DNA of 64,000 nt from Nocardiopsis sp. MG754419 (GTDB taxonomy: Bacteria; Actinomycetota; Actinomycetes; Streptosporangiales; Streptosporangiaceae): the NCBI RefSeq assembly GCF_018207095.1, contig NZ_QOCZ01000005.1, forward strand, positions 39,285 to 103,284. Direction: 5' to 3'. Below the pieces are notes generated by a model. The model saw nothing but the letters and a program-made list of their open reading frames with translations. It was not told the DNA's origin and searched no databases. Positions 25,331 to 34,214 of this stretch are shown piece by piece. Numbering within the stretch: the stretch's first letter is position 1; each line of letters opens with the position of its first letter. A program made the translations under genes and the position numbers.

Positions 25331-26728
25331 ATGGCACGCACGATGGCCGAGAAGGTCTGGGAGGAGCACGTCGTCCGACGTGCCGAAGGCGAGCCGGACC
25401 TGCTCTACATCGACCTCCACCTCGTTCACGAGGTGACGAGCCCCCAGGCCTTCGAGGGGCTCCGTCTGGCCGGTCGCCCCGTCCGCCGTCCCGACCTCAC
25501 CATCGCCACCGAGGACCACAACGTCCCCACGATGGACCTCCTCGCGCCCATCGCGGACCCGGTCTCGCGCAAGCAGGTGGAGACACTCCGCAAGAACTGC
25601 TCGGACTTCGGCGTGCGCCTGCACCCCATGGGCGACATCGACCAGGGCGTCGTCCACGTGGTGGGCCCCCAGCTCGGCCTCACCCAGCCGGGGATGACCG
25701 TGGTCTGCGGCGACAGCCACACCAGCACCCACGGCGCGTTCGGCGCGCTGGCCTTCGGTATCGGCACCAGCCAGGTCGAGCACGTGCTGGCCACCCAGAC
25801 GCTGCCGATGCAGCCGTTCAAGACGATGGCGGTCACGGTCGACGGCACGCTCCGGCCCGGGGTCTCCGCCAAGGACATCATCCTGGCCGTCATCGCCAAG
25901 ATCGGCACCGGCGGTGGCCAGGGCTACGTCATCGAGTACCGGGGCGAGGCCATCGAGGCCCTGTCCATGGAGTCCCGGATGACGGTCTGCAACATGTCGA
26001 TCGAGGCGGGCGCCCGCGCCGGCATGATCGCCCCGGACCAGACCACCTTCGACTACGTCCAGGGCCGCCCGCACGCGCCGCAGGGCGCCGACTTCGACGC
26101 GGCCGTGGAGCACTGGAAGAGCCTGCGCACGGACGAGGGCGCCGAGTTCGACGCCGAGGTGGTCCTGGACGCGAGCGAGCTCAGCCCGTTCGTCACCTGG
26201 GGCACGAACCCGGGTCAGGGTGTGCCGCTGGACGCCTCCGTGCCCGACCCCGCCTCCTACGAGGACGCCTCGGCGCGCGCCGCCGCGGAGAAGGCCCTGG
26301 CCTACATGGACCTGACCGCCGGCACGCCGATGCGCGAGGTCTCCGTCGACACGGTCTTCCTCGGCTCGTGCACCAACGGGCGGATCGAGGACCTGCGGGC
26401 CGCCGCGGACATCATCCGTGGCCGCAAGGTGGCCGACGGCGTGCGCATGCTCGTCGTCCCCGGCTCCATGCGGGTCAAGGAGCAGGCCAACGAGGAGGGC
26501 CTGGGCACGGTCTTCGAGGAGGCCGGCGCCGAGTGGCGTGAGGCCGGCTGCTCGATGTGTCTGGGCATGAACCCCGACCAGCTCAAGCCCGGAGAGCGCA
26601 GCGCCTCCACCTCCAACCGCAACTTCGAGGGACGCCAGGGCCGCGGTGGCCGTACCCACCTGGTCTCACCGCAGGTCGCCGCGGCCACCGCGGTCCGCGG
26701 CACCCTGTCCTCCCCGGCCGACCTGTAG
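25331..26728 (+). CDS. leuC: 3-Isopropylmalate dehydratase large subunit
   Basis: A 465-residue aconitase-superfamily subunit carrying the [4Fe-4S] cluster of isopropylmalate isomerase. The first cluster Cys lies in FLGSCTNGR and the others in [10 protein letters not shown]. The N-terminal part includes [22 protein letters not shown] 25331 is preceded by GAGAGAGG; the longer upstream frame lacks support. It is 29 nt ahead of leuD and divergent from ndgR. Confidence 0.97.
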   Translation: MARTMAEKVWEEHVVRRAEGEPDLLYIDLHLVHEVTSPQAFEGLRLAGRPVRRPDLTIATEDHNVPTMDLLAPIADPVSRKQVETLRKNCSDFGVRLHPMGDIDQGVVHVVGPQLGLTQPGMTVVCGDSHTSTHGAFGALAFGIGTSQVEHVLATQTLPMQPFKTMAVTVDGTLRPGVSAKDIILAVIAKIGTGGGQGYVIEYRGEAIEALSMESRMTVCNMSIEAGARAGMIAPDQTTFDYVQGRPHAPQGADFDAAVEHWKSLRTDEGAEFDAEVVLDASELSPFVTWGTNPGQGVPLDASVPDPASYEDASARAAAEKALAYMDLTAGTPMREVSVDTVFLGSCTNGRIEDLRAAADIIRGRKVADGVRMLVVPGSMRVKEQANEEGLGTVFEEAGAEWREAGCSMCLGMNPDQLKPGERSASTSNRNFEGRQGRGGRTHLVSPQVAAATAVRGTLSSPADL

Positions 26729-26757
26729 TCGCCCCGACCCGTATAGGAGAGTCCTCC

Positions 26758-27354
26758 ATGGAGAAGTTCGACGTCCACACCGGTCGGGCCGTGCCGCTGC
26801 GCGCGAGCAACGTCGACACCGACCAGATCATCCCCGCCGTCTACCTCAAGCGGGTCAGCCGCACCGGTTTCGAGGACGGCCTGTTCGCCGAGTGGCGCCG
26901 GTCCGACCCGGACTTCGTCCTCGACCGCCCCGAGCACCAGGGGGCGACCGTGCTGGTGGCCGGTCCCGACTTCGGCACCGGTTCCTCCCGTGAGCACGCC
27001 GTGTGGGCCCTGCAGGACCACGGGTTCAAGGCGGTGCTGTCCTCCCGCTTCGCCGACATCTTCCGCGGCAACTCGCTCAAGGGCGGTCTGCTGACGGTTC
27101 TCCTGCCCCAGGAGGTCATCGACCGCATCTGGGCGGCCGTGGAGGCCGACCCCACCGTCGAGATCACCGTGGACCTGCTGGAGCGCCGGGTGCGTGTGCC
27201 GGCCGCGGAGGTGGAGGAGTCCTTCGAGCTGGACGACTACACCCGCTGGCGGCTGCTGGAGGGTCTGGACGACATCGCGCTGACGCTCCGTCACACCGAC
27301 GACATCACCGCCTTCGAGGGCACCCGGCCGTCCTGGAAGCCGGTCACGATCTAG
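26758..27354 (+). CDS. leuD: 3-Isopropylmalate dehydratase small subunit
   Basis: A 198-residue swivel-domain subunit that completes the isopropylmalate isomerase with LeuC. Recognisable motifs are [16 protein letters not shown] at the N-terminus, [14 protein letters not shown], and [12 protein letters not shown] 26758 has AGGAGAG at good spacing. The leuCD operon ends with the terminator at 27388-27427. Confidence 0.97.
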   Translation: MEKFDVHTGRAVPLRASNVDTDQIIPAVYLKRVSRTGFEDGLFAEWRRSDPDFVLDRPEHQGATVLVAGPDFGTGSSREHAVWALQDHGFKAVLSSRFADIFRGNSLKGGLLTVLLPQEVIDRIWAAVEADPTVEITVDLLERRVRVPAAEVEESFELDDYTRWRLLEGLDDIALTLRHTDDITAFEGTRPSWKPVTI

Positions 27355-27387
27355 TCGCGAACCGGGCCGGAAGGCCCGTCAGGACAC

Positions 27388-27443
27388 GGGATCGAGGGTC
27401 GCTGTGACGCAGCGCACCCTCGGTCCCGAATAATTTTACCTTT
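27388..27443 (+). terminator. Terminator after leuD
   Basis: A two-part hairpin: a 12-bp stem with one G-U pair (27388-27399 with 27416-27427) enclosing CGCTG/CAGCG. It is followed by an unusually T-rich stretch (TAATTTTACCTTT). Confidence 0.75.
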
Positions 27444-27652
27444 ACTTGACGTGAGCATTCGCTTACCGACTTTGTGTCCTTAAGGCCGGCGACCGGGGAG
27501 CCCGGAATCCGGTTATACGTAGGCTTTTGAGGCCCACAGAAGAGGGCAAAAGGGACGCGTTCTCTGCTCCGTCTCCTCTGTCCCTTCCGTTGCGGAGCGT
27601 GACATCGCAGGTCGGGAGGGGACCGACACGCCTTCCCCACGGGCGTTTGTAT

Positions 27653-27682
27653 TTGTGTAAGGGGCGCTGCTTCCCCTAATTT
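27653..27682 (+). promoter_or_regulatory. Candidate hup promoter
   Basis: TTGTGT and TAATTT spaced 18 nt, giving a 5' leader of about 24 nt with GGAGG. A second TTGACG lies at 27446-27451 without a convincing -10. The leuD-hup spacer (27355-27713) is comparatively AT-rich and otherwise empty. Confidence 0.35.
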
Positions 27683-27713
27683 CGTGCGAGCAAGGGGGAA
27701 CCGGAGGAACCTT

Positions 27714-27995
27714 ATGAACAAGCGTGACCTGATCGACGCGATCTCCGACCGTCTCGGAGACAAGAAGACCGCGACCGAAGCGGTCAACGCTGTGCTTGAG
27801 ACCATTCAGGCCACTGTGGCGTCGGGCGACAAGGTCGCCATCACGGGCTTCGGCGTTTTCGAGAAGTCCGAGCGTGCGGCTCGCACCGCGCGTAACCCCG
27901 CCACCGGCGCCACCATCAACGTCCCCGCGAGCTTCGTTCCGAAGTTCCGCGCCGGCGCTGACTTCAAGGCCCTGGTCAACGGCGACAAGAAGTAG
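27714..27995 (+). CDS. hup: HU-family DNA-binding protein
   Basis: A 93-residue nucleoid protein of the HU/IHF family: MNKRDLIDAISDRLGDKK at the start, GFGVFEKSERAARTARNPAT for the saddle and the Pro-containing DNA-binding arm, then the C-terminal helix FKALVNGDKK. It lacks the long Lys-rich tail of mycobacterial HU (HupB), so it is the short form. ATG 27714 has GGAGG 7 nt upstream. Monocistronic: terminators on both sides. Confidence 0.96.
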   Translation: MNKRDLIDAISDRLGDKKTATEAVNAVLETIQATVASGDKVAITGFGVFEKSERAARTARNPATGATINVPASFVPKFRAGADFKALVNGDKK

Positions 27996-28023
27996 TCTCC
28001 TCGCCACCGGCGAGAAGACGTAC

Positions 28024-28054
28024 CCGCCCGGGTCCCTTCAAGGGGCCCGGGCGG
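28024..28054 (+). terminator. Terminator after hup
   Basis: CCGCCCGGG/CCCGGGCGG (28024-28032 with 28046-28054) with an inner CCC/GGG and loop TTCAA. Confidence 0.7.
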
Positions 28055-28125
28055 AGTGCTGTCCAGGGTCGTGCGCGGGGCTCCGCTCCGGCCCCTCCAC
28101 GGCCCTCAGGGCGCCGTGGGGCGCC

Positions 28126-28815
28126 TCACAGGGCCCGTTCCGGCGCAAGGGGCACCACACGCCCCGCCAGAGCGCGTGTGCGCGGTCCCAGGCCCAGCAT
28201 CGCCGCGGCCGTCAGGTCATCGGGGGTGTCCACGTCCCGGCGCACCGATTCCACGTCCGGTGGAGACAACTCCCGCGCCCCGCCGTCCAGGTGTCGGGAG
28301 CGCGAGGCCCCCTCGAAGGCCGGTGCGAACGGCCGGCCCGGAGCGGCGGCCAACAGGGTGGTGCCCACCCGTGGCGTGTCCGCCAGGAAGGACCGCTCGT
28401 GGTCGGCCGCGATGGCCAGAACACGCTCCAACTCCGCCGTGCGCAACGCCGGCAGGTCCGCCGACAGCGCGCACAGGCCGATCTCGGGGCGGTGCGCCCG
28501 CGCGGCCCGCGCCCCGTGCTCCAACGCCGGGTTCAGGCCGCCCTCGGGCTCCCCGGACACCACGACCGCCCCCAGCGCCGCCAACGCGACGTTCGCGCGC
28601 GCGTCGTCGGTCACCACGAACACCGTGCCCACGGACGGGCAGGCGCGGGCCGCCGCCACGGTGTCGCAGGCGATCGCGAGCGCCAGGTCCTCGCGCAGGT
28701 CGCCGGCGGCCCGGGCCAGTCGACTCTTGGCCAGACCGAGGTGCTTGACTGGGACGATCAGGGACCAGCGCACCCCGGGTCGAGAGGACCCGCCTCGCTC
28801 TCCACTGCCGGTCAC
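28126..28815 (-). CDS. cofC: 2-Phospho-L-lactate/phosphoenolpyruvate guanylyltransferase
   Basis: A 229-residue CofC/FbiD-type nucleotidyltransferase of coenzyme F420 synthesis that activates phosphoenolpyruvate or 2-phospholactate with GTP. Motifs: SLIVPVKHLGLAKSRLA at the N-terminus (nucleotide binding), ALSADLPALRT with the metal Asp, and the downstream SRHLDGGARE. GTG 28815 has GGGGGAA upstream. It is the only F420 gene in the window and is convergent with hup, as in Streptomyces. Confidence 0.88.
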   Translation of the reverse strand: MTGSGERGGSSRPGVRWSLIVPVKHLGLAKSRLARAAGDLREDLALAIACDTVAAARACPSVGTVFVVTDDARANVALAALGAVVVSGEPEGGLNPALEHGARAARAHRPEIGLCALSADLPALRTAELERVLAIAADHERSFLADTPRVGTTLLAAAPGRPFAPAFEGASRSRHLDGGARELSPPDVESVRRDVDTPDDLTAAAMLGLGPRTRALAGRVVPLAPERAL

Positions 28816-28925
28816 GGTTCCCCCGGAACTTGATACGGCGACGACAGTGACGAGGGTAGATGTTCGGGGACCGGCGCGGCGCGGACACCCTAGACTGAAT
28901 CGGTTGTGTCGAAGTGAGGAGTCCC

Positions 28926-29768
28926 GTGGCCAAGCAACGAGAATCGCGATGGGTCAAGTGGGTCGTGTCCCGGATCGTCCGTATCGTCCTCTGGTTGGTG
29001 ACCAAACCGGAGTGGAAGGGGACCGAGCACGTCCCCGCCCAGGGCGGCGCGATCATCGCGACCAACCACCTGTCCGTGACCGACCCGCTGACGGTCGCCC
29101 ACTTCCTCTACATCGGTGCCCGACGCTGGCCCACCTTCACCATGAAGGACGGCGTCATGAAGATCCCCGTGGTCCGCTCGGTCGCCAGGAGCACGGGGCA
29201 GATCCCGGTCAAGCGCGGCGGCGCCGACGCCGTGAAGGCGCTGGGCGAGGCGGAGAAGGCCTTGGTCCAGGACGGCTCGTCGGTGATCTTCTACCCCGAG
29301 GGCACCTGCACGCGTGACCCGCACCTGTGGCCGATGACCGCCAAGAACGGCGTGGCCCGCCTGGCGTTGTCCACCGGCGTGCCGGTCGTGCCGGTCGCCC
29401 ACTGGGGCGAGCAGCACATCCTGCCCTACGGCGAGAAGAAGCCCCGCCTGCTGCCGCCGCGCAAGCGCGTGCAGTTCACGGCGGGCCCTCCGGTGGACCT
29501 GGCGGAGTTCCGGGACCAGCCGATCACGGCCACCGTGCTGGACGAGGCCACCCGCAGGATCATGGCCGACATCACCGCCCTGCAGGCGGAGATCCGCGGC
29601 GAACAGCCGCCTGCCGAGCCCTTCGACTTCAGGAAGGCCCGCAAGGAGCGGGCCGCGGTCGAGCGCGGCGAACCCGCCACGGACGACCAGGGTGCCGCCG
29701 CCGAGACCGAGCGGCCCGCGGTCGAGACCACCGACGGCGACAACGGGAAGAACGACACGGGGGCATGA
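28926..29768 (+). CDS. 1-Acylglycerol-3-phosphate acyltransferase (PlsC type)
   Basis: A 280-residue lysophospholipid acyltransferase. Block I NHLSVTDP supplies the catalytic HX4D, and block III FYPEGTCTRDP binds the glycerol phosphate. A short hydrophobic N-terminal segment (VVSRIVRIVLWLVTK) tethers it to the membrane. The last 60 residues are an acidic, low-complexity tail. GTG 28926 has GAGGAG at good spacing. It overlaps gpsA by 4 nt, linking two steps of phospholipid synthesis. Confidence 0.92.
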   Translation: MAKQRESRWVKWVVSRIVRIVLWLVTKPEWKGTEHVPAQGGAIIATNHLSVTDPLTVAHFLYIGARRWPTFTMKDGVMKIPVVRSVARSTGQIPVKRGGADAVKALGEAEKALVQDGSSVIFYPEGTCTRDPHLWPMTAKNGVARLALSTGVPVVPVAHWGEQHILPYGEKKPRLLPPRKRVQFTAGPPVDLAEFRDQPITATVLDEATRRIMADITALQAEIRGEQPPAEPFDFRKARKERAAVERGEPATDDQGAAAETERPAVETTDGDNGKNDTGA

Positions 29769-30829
29769 ACCACTACATGAGCGATGACAAGGTGAAGGTC
29801 GCGGTCCTGGGCGGCGGGTCCTGGGGGACCACGTTCGCCAACGTCGTCGCCGACGCCGCCGACCTCGCCCGTAAGTCGGGGGAGGGGCGCACCGTCGAGG
29901 TGGTCCTGTGGGCGCGCCGGAGCTCGATCGTGGACGCGATCAACGAGTCGTCGGAGAACCCCGACTACCACCCCGGTCTCATGCTCAACGCCGGGTTGCG
30001 CGCCACCGTCGACGCCACCGAGGCGCTGGCCGGCGCCGACGTCGTGGTGCTGGCCGTTCCCTCCCAGTCCCTGCGCGGCAACCTCACCGCCTGGAAGGAC
30101 GCCTTCCCCCGCGAGGCCGCGGTGGTGAGTCTCATGAAGGGCGTCGAGCTCGGCACCCTCATGCGGATGAGCGAGGTCATCGGCGAGGTCCTGGAGCTGC
30201 CCGCGGAGCAGATCGGCGTGGTCTCCGGCCCCAACCTGGCCCGGGAGATCGCCGAACGCCAGCCCGCCACCGCGGTCGTGGCCTGTCCGCACGAGCCCAC
30301 GGCCGTGCGCTTGCAGTCGCTGTTCAAGTCGGCCTACTTCCGCCCCTACACCAGCACCGACCTGGTGGGTGTGGAGATCGGCGGCGCCATGAAGAACGTC
30401 ATCGGCCTGGCGGTGGGCGTGGCCGAGGGCATGGGGTTCGGTGACAACACCAAGGCCTCGCTCATCACCCGCGGCCTGGCCGAGACCACCCGACTCGGCG
30501 TGACGCTGGGCGCCGACGAGCACACCCTGTCCGGCCTGGCCGGCATGGGCGACCTCGTCGCGACATGTTCCTCCCCGCTGTCGCGGAACCGGACCTTCGG
30601 TGAGAAACTGGGCGCCGGCAAGACCCTCGAACAGGTCGTCGCGGAGACCCGCCAGACGGCCGAGGGGGTCAAGTCCTCCGAGTCGATCCTCGAACTCGGC
30701 TGGGCCCACGGGGTCGACATGCCGATCACCGAGGCCGTCGTCAAGATGATGCACCACGACCTGAGCCCGGCCCAGGCGCTCGCGGAGTTCATGTCCCGCA
30801 GCACCAAGCCGGAACGGTACGGGGTCTGA
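29765..30829 (+). CDS. gpsA: Glycerol-3-phosphate dehydrogenase [NAD(P)+]
   Basis: A 354-residue biosynthetic dehydrogenase making sn-glycerol 3-phosphate for phospholipids. N-terminal dinucleotide fold VLGGGSWGTTFA, the conserved GPNLAREIA, the catalytic Lys region GGAMKNVIGLAVG, and GLAGMGDLVATCSS. The ATG at 29765 overlaps the stop of the acyltransferase; ATG 29777 is possible but has no ribosome binding site. It is followed 11 nt later by the PLP lyase. Confidence 0.95.
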   Translation: MNHYMSDDKVKVAVLGGGSWGTTFANVVADAADLARKSGEGRTVEVVLWARRSSIVDAINESSENPDYHPGLMLNAGLRATVDATEALAGADVVVLAVPSQSLRGNLTAWKDAFPREAAVVSLMKGVELGTLMRMSEVIGEVLELPAEQIGVVSGPNLAREIAERQPATAVVACPHEPTAVRLQSLFKSAYFRPYTSTDLVGVEIGGAMKNVIGLAVGVAEGMGFGDNTKASLITRGLAETTRLGVTLGADEHTLSGLAGMGDLVATCSSPLSRNRTFGEKLGAGKTLEQVVAETRQTAEGVKSSESILELGWAHGVDMPITEAVVKMMHHDLSPAQALAEFMSRSTKPERYGV

Positions 30830-30840
30830 GAGCGAGCACG

Positions 30841-32058
30841 ATGTCACACACACCTGGGTCCGGGACCGCCGGCGAGCACACCAGGGCGGTCTCCCTCCCG
30901 GAGGCGCCCGTCCCCGCCGAACGCCCGATGCGGATGCCCGTCCACCGCGCCACCACCTACGCGTTCGACACCTCACAGGGGTTCGCCGACGTCCTGGCGG
31001 GCGCGCGGGACGGCTACTCCTACGCGCGCATCGACAGCCCCACCGTGGACGCCTTCGCGGACGCGGTCGCGGCCCTGGAGGGCGCCGGTCTCCCGGACCG
31101 TGTCCGCGGTCAGGCCTTCGCCTCCGGAATGGCGGCGATCAGCACTGTACTGCTGGCCCTCACCGAGTCGGGGGCGCACGTGGTGGCGTCCCGTTCCATC
31201 TACGGCAACACCCACTCGTTGCTGGACCGCCTGCTGCGCCGGTTCGGCGTGCGCACGGACTTCGTCGACATCACCGACCTGGACGCGGTGCGCGCCGTGG
31301 TCACCCCGGACACGCGCGTGGTGTTCACCGAGACGCTGTCCAACCCCGCCATGACCGTCTCCGACCTTCCCGGGTTGGCGCGGATCTCCCGTGAGGCCGG
31401 TGCCGCCCTGGTGGTGGACTCCACGTTCGCCTCGCCGGCAGTCTGCCGCCCCCTGGAGTTCGGGGCGGACGTCGTCGTGCACTCGGCCACCAAGTACCTG
31501 GGCGGGCACAGCGACACCACCGGCGGCGTGGCCGTGGCCTCGCCCGAACTCATCGAGCGGATCCGCTCCGCCCGCATCGATCTGGGCCCGTGCCTGGCCC
31601 CGGACGAGGCCTACCTGCTGCACCGTGGACTGGAGACCCTGCCGCTGCGGGTCGCGCGCCAGTGCGCGACCGCGTCGGCGTTCGCCGCCGCGCTGGAGGG
31701 CCACCCGTCCGTGGCGCGGGTCGACCACCCCTCCCTGGTCGCGCACCCCGAGCACGACCTGGCGGGCAAGCTGTTCGACGAGGGCCGCTACGGCGCCGTG
31801 GTCACGGTGCACCCTCGCGGGGGTCGCGACGACGGCATGGCCTTCGCCGACCGGTTGCGGGTGGCCACCATCGCCGCGTCCTTGGGCGGTACGCACACCC
31901 TGGCCGGGCACGTGGCCTCCACCTCGCACCGCAACATGACCGAGGCCGAACTGACGGCCGCGGGCATCTCCCCGGGCGCGGTACGGTTCTCCATCGGCTT
32001 GGAGGATCCCCAGGACCTCATCGACGACGCCCTGGCGGCGCTCGACGGGGGAAACTGA
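30841..32058 (+). CDS. Trans-sulfuration family PLP enzyme
   Basis: A 405-residue Cys/Met-metabolism PLP enzyme of the cystathionine beta/gamma-lyase and synthase superfamily. YSYARIDSPTVDA matches the phosphate/Tyr region, FASGMAAISTVLLAL follows, and the PLP Lys lies in VVHSATKYLGGHSDTTGG. The exact reaction (cystathionine gamma-synthase, gamma-lyase, or methionine gamma-lyase) cannot be decided by eye. ATG 30841 follows gpsA by 11 nt with a weak ribosome binding site, so it is cotranscribed with the phospholipid genes. Confidence 0.88.
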   Translation: MSHTPGSGTAGEHTRAVSLPEAPVPAERPMRMPVHRATTYAFDTSQGFADVLAGARDGYSYARIDSPTVDAFADAVAALEGAGLPDRVRGQAFASGMAAISTVLLALTESGAHVVASRSIYGNTHSLLDRLLRRFGVRTDFVDITDLDAVRAVVTPDTRVVFTETLSNPAMTVSDLPGLARISREAGAALVVDSTFASPAVCRPLEFGADVVVHSATKYLGGHSDTTGGVAVASPELIERIRSARIDLGPCLAPDEAYLLHRGLETLPLRVARQCATASAFAAALEGHPSVARVDHPSLVAHPEHDLAGKLFDEGRYGAVVTVHPRGGRDDGMAFADRLRVATIAASLGGTHTLAGHVASTSHRNMTEAELTAAGISPGAVRFSIGLEDPQDLIDDALAALDGGN

Positions 32059-32102
32059 CACACGGGACATTCCACGTGTTCCGGTTTCATCGGTAGGCGA
32101 GA

Positions 32103-32108
32103 TAAGGT
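32103..32108 (+). promoter_or_regulatory. -10 hexamer for leaderless ddl
   Basis: TAAGGT lies 8 nt before the ATG and there is no ribosome binding site. Confidence 0.4.
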
Positions 32109-32116
32109 CTGGCAGC

Positions 32117-33241
32117 ATGTCGTCCGAGCAGCGCAAGATTCGGGTCGCCGTCGTCTTCGGCGGTCGTAGTTCCGAACACGAGATCTCCTGTGTCACCGCG
32201 GGCAGCGTCCTGTCCGTGATCGACACCGACCGTTACGAGGTCGTCCCGGTCGGGATCACCCCGTCCGGTCACTGGGTGCTGACCTCGGGCGATCCCGAGA
32301 GCCTGCGCATCGACGCGCAGTCCAAGGCGCTGCCGTCGGTCGCCGAGGGCGGCACGGAGCTGGCGCTGCCCTTCGACGGCCCCGGTCGACTCATGACCGT
32401 GTCCCCGGACCAGGGCACCGGCCGGCTGGCCGAGGTGGACGTCGTGCTGCCGCTGCTGCACGGCCCCTTCGGTGAGGACGGCACCATCCAGGGGCTGTTC
32501 GAGATGATGGGCGTGCGTTACGCGGGCGCCGGGGTGTTCTCCAGCGCCGCCGCCATGGACAAGGTGTTCATGAAGGCCCTGCTCGTCGGCAACGGCATCC
32601 CCACCAGTGACTTCGTCGCCATCACCGGACGCGCCTGGCGCGACGAGCGCAAGAAGGTCCTGGACGACATCGCCGAGCTGGGCGAGACGGTGTTCGTCAA
32701 GCCGGCGCGCGCCGGCAGCAGCGTCGGCATCACCCGGGTCAGGGACTCCTCCGACTCCGACGCCGTCATCGCCGCCGTCGAGGCCGCCCGCGAACACGAC
32801 CCCAAGGTGCTCGTGGAGGCCCAGATCGTCGGCCGCGAGATCGAGTGCGGTGTCCTGGAGGCCGAGGACGGCGGCACGCCGGACGTCTCCCTGCCCGCCG
32901 AGGTGCACGTGGCCGAGGGCTTCGACTTCTACGACTTCGAGGCCAAGTACCTGTCCACGAGCAGTCTGACCATCCCCGCCGAGATCCCGGAGGAGGCCGT
33001 CGTCCGTCTGCGACGGATGGCCGCCGACGTGTTCGAGGCCATGGGCTGTGAGGGCCTGGCCCGGGTGGACTTCTTCTACACCGAGGACGGCCGCATCCTC
33101 GTCAACGAGCTCAACACGATGCCGGGCTTCACCCCGGCCTCGGCGTTCCCGCAGATGTGGGAGGCCACGGGCGTGGACTACGCGACCCTGGTGGAGCGCA
33201 TGATCACCACGGCCCTGCGTCGCGACCCGGGCCTGCGCTAG
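32117..33241 (+). CDS. ddl: D-alanine-D-alanine ligase
   Basis: A 374-residue ATP-grasp ligase that makes D-Ala-D-Ala for peptidoglycan. N-terminal VVFGGRSSEHEISC, the ATP-binding FVKPARAGSSVGITRV, and the C-terminal metal/ATP acids in NELNTMPGFTPASAFP. The region FEAKYLSTSS has the Tyr typical of D-Ala rather than D-Lac ligases. The ATG appears leaderless. Its 3' end is convergent with the cyd cluster, separated by a strong hairpin. Confidence 0.96.
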   Translation: MSSEQRKIRVAVVFGGRSSEHEISCVTAGSVLSVIDTDRYEVVPVGITPSGHWVLTSGDPESLRIDAQSKALPSVAEGGTELALPFDGPGRLMTVSPDQGTGRLAEVDVVLPLLHGPFGEDGTIQGLFEMMGVRYAGAGVFSSAAAMDKVFMKALLVGNGIPTSDFVAITGRAWRDERKKVLDDIAELGETVFVKPARAGSSVGITRVRDSSDSDAVIAAVEAAREHDPKVLVEAQIVGREIECGVLEAEDGGTPDVSLPAEVHVAEGFDFYDFEAKYLSTSSLTIPAEIPEEAVVRLRRMAADVFEAMGCEGLARVDFFYTEDGRILVNELNTMPGFTPASAFPQMWEATGVDYATLVERMITTALRRDPGLR

Positions 33242-33257
33242 GAGCCGGTCGGCGAAG

Positions 33258-33295
33258 AACGGGGGCGGGCGATCACACGGTCGCCCGCCCCCGTT
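33258..33295. terminator. Terminator between ddl and the EI24 gene
   Basis: A perfect 15-bp stem (33258-33272 with 33281-33295), loop TCACACGG. It lies 17 nt after the ddl stop and on the 3' side of the convergent gene. Confidence 0.8.
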
Positions 33296-33394
33296 CCGTG
33301 TTCGGCCGATCCTCCACGGGCCGGTGACGGCCCCCGGGACACCTCACGTCCGGGAGGTGTCCCGTCGACGGGCGTGCGCGGTGACTCCGGGTCC

Positions 33395-34204
33395 TCAGGA
33401 CACCTCGGGAGGGGCCTGCGGCGCCCCGTGCGGGGACCGCCGCGGAGACTCCGGCTCTTCGGAGAGCAGTTCCCGGGCGAGGAGCGTGCCGCCGGCGGTC
33501 GCGGCGGGGAACACCGCCACGGCCACGAACGGGATCGCCAGCAGGAAGTACGTGGGGACGGCGAAGCCCAGCACCCGCCAGCGACGGCGGGCCATGTGAC
33601 GGCGGCGGTCGCGGATCCGCAGCATCCCCCGGCGGTCGAAGGCGCTCGCGGTGAGTTCGACCCCCAACAACCAACCGCCCGTCACCGCGGTCAGCACGGG
33701 ACCGACCATCCAGCCGATCAGCGGGATCAGCCCGAGCAGGAACGCGCCGACGGTCACGGTGAGGGAGACCAGCACGATGCCGACCGACTGGCGGACGGAA
33801 CGCACGGCCGAGGACACCAGGGACTCCTCCGGTGCCTCCGGGGCCCCGCCCAGTTCCTCCTCGACCATCTCGGCGATCTTGTCGTAGATCGGCGCTCCGA
33901 GGGCCAGGGTTACGGTCGTGAAGGCCACCACCATCACCAGCACCGACCCGGCCAGCAGGCCGAGTGAGAGCGCGCCGCGCAGTAGCCCGCGCCAGGTGGC
34001 GTCCCAGTCGGAGGCGAACGGCGTCGACCACGCCACCAGGTCCTCCAGGTTGAGGACCAGGGTCACCAGCACCGCCACGAACAGCAGTGACGTGATCAGG
34101 GCCGGCAGGGCGCCGAGCAGGAACAGGCGTGGTCGGCGCAGGACGATGCCCAGGCCACGGAGCAGGGTGCCGAACCCGGCGAGGGCTTCACGTACGGGAT
34201 TCAC
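33395..34204 (-). CDS. EI24-domain (CysZ-like) membrane protein
   Basis: A 269-residue integral membrane protein with four to five hydrophobic spans (for example LFLLGALPALITSLLFVAVL and FLLGLIPLIGWMVGPVL) and the conserved ALGAPIYDKIAEMVEEELGG. It belongs to the EI24/CysZ superfamily; sulfate uptake is known for E. coli CysZ but is not implied here. GTG 34204 starts 10 nt after cydC and has no ribosome binding site. A TAGGGT hexamer 7 nt upstream (overlapping the cydC stop) suggests either a leaderless internal transcript or coupling to cydC. Confidence 0.82.
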   Translation of the reverse strand: MNPVREALAGFGTLLRGLGIVLRRPRLFLLGALPALITSLLFVAVLVTLVLNLEDLVAWSTPFASDWDATWRGLLRGALSLGLLAGSVLVMVVAFTTVTLALGAPIYDKIAEMVEEELGGAPEAPEESLVSSAVRSVRQSVGIVLVSLTVTVGAFLLGLIPLIGWMVGPVLTAVTGGWLLGVELTASAFDRRGMLRIRDRRRHMARRRWRVLGFAVPTYFLLAIPFVAVAVFPAATAGGTLLARELLSEEPESPRRSPHGAPQAPPEVS

Positions 34205-34214
34205 ACGCCGAACC

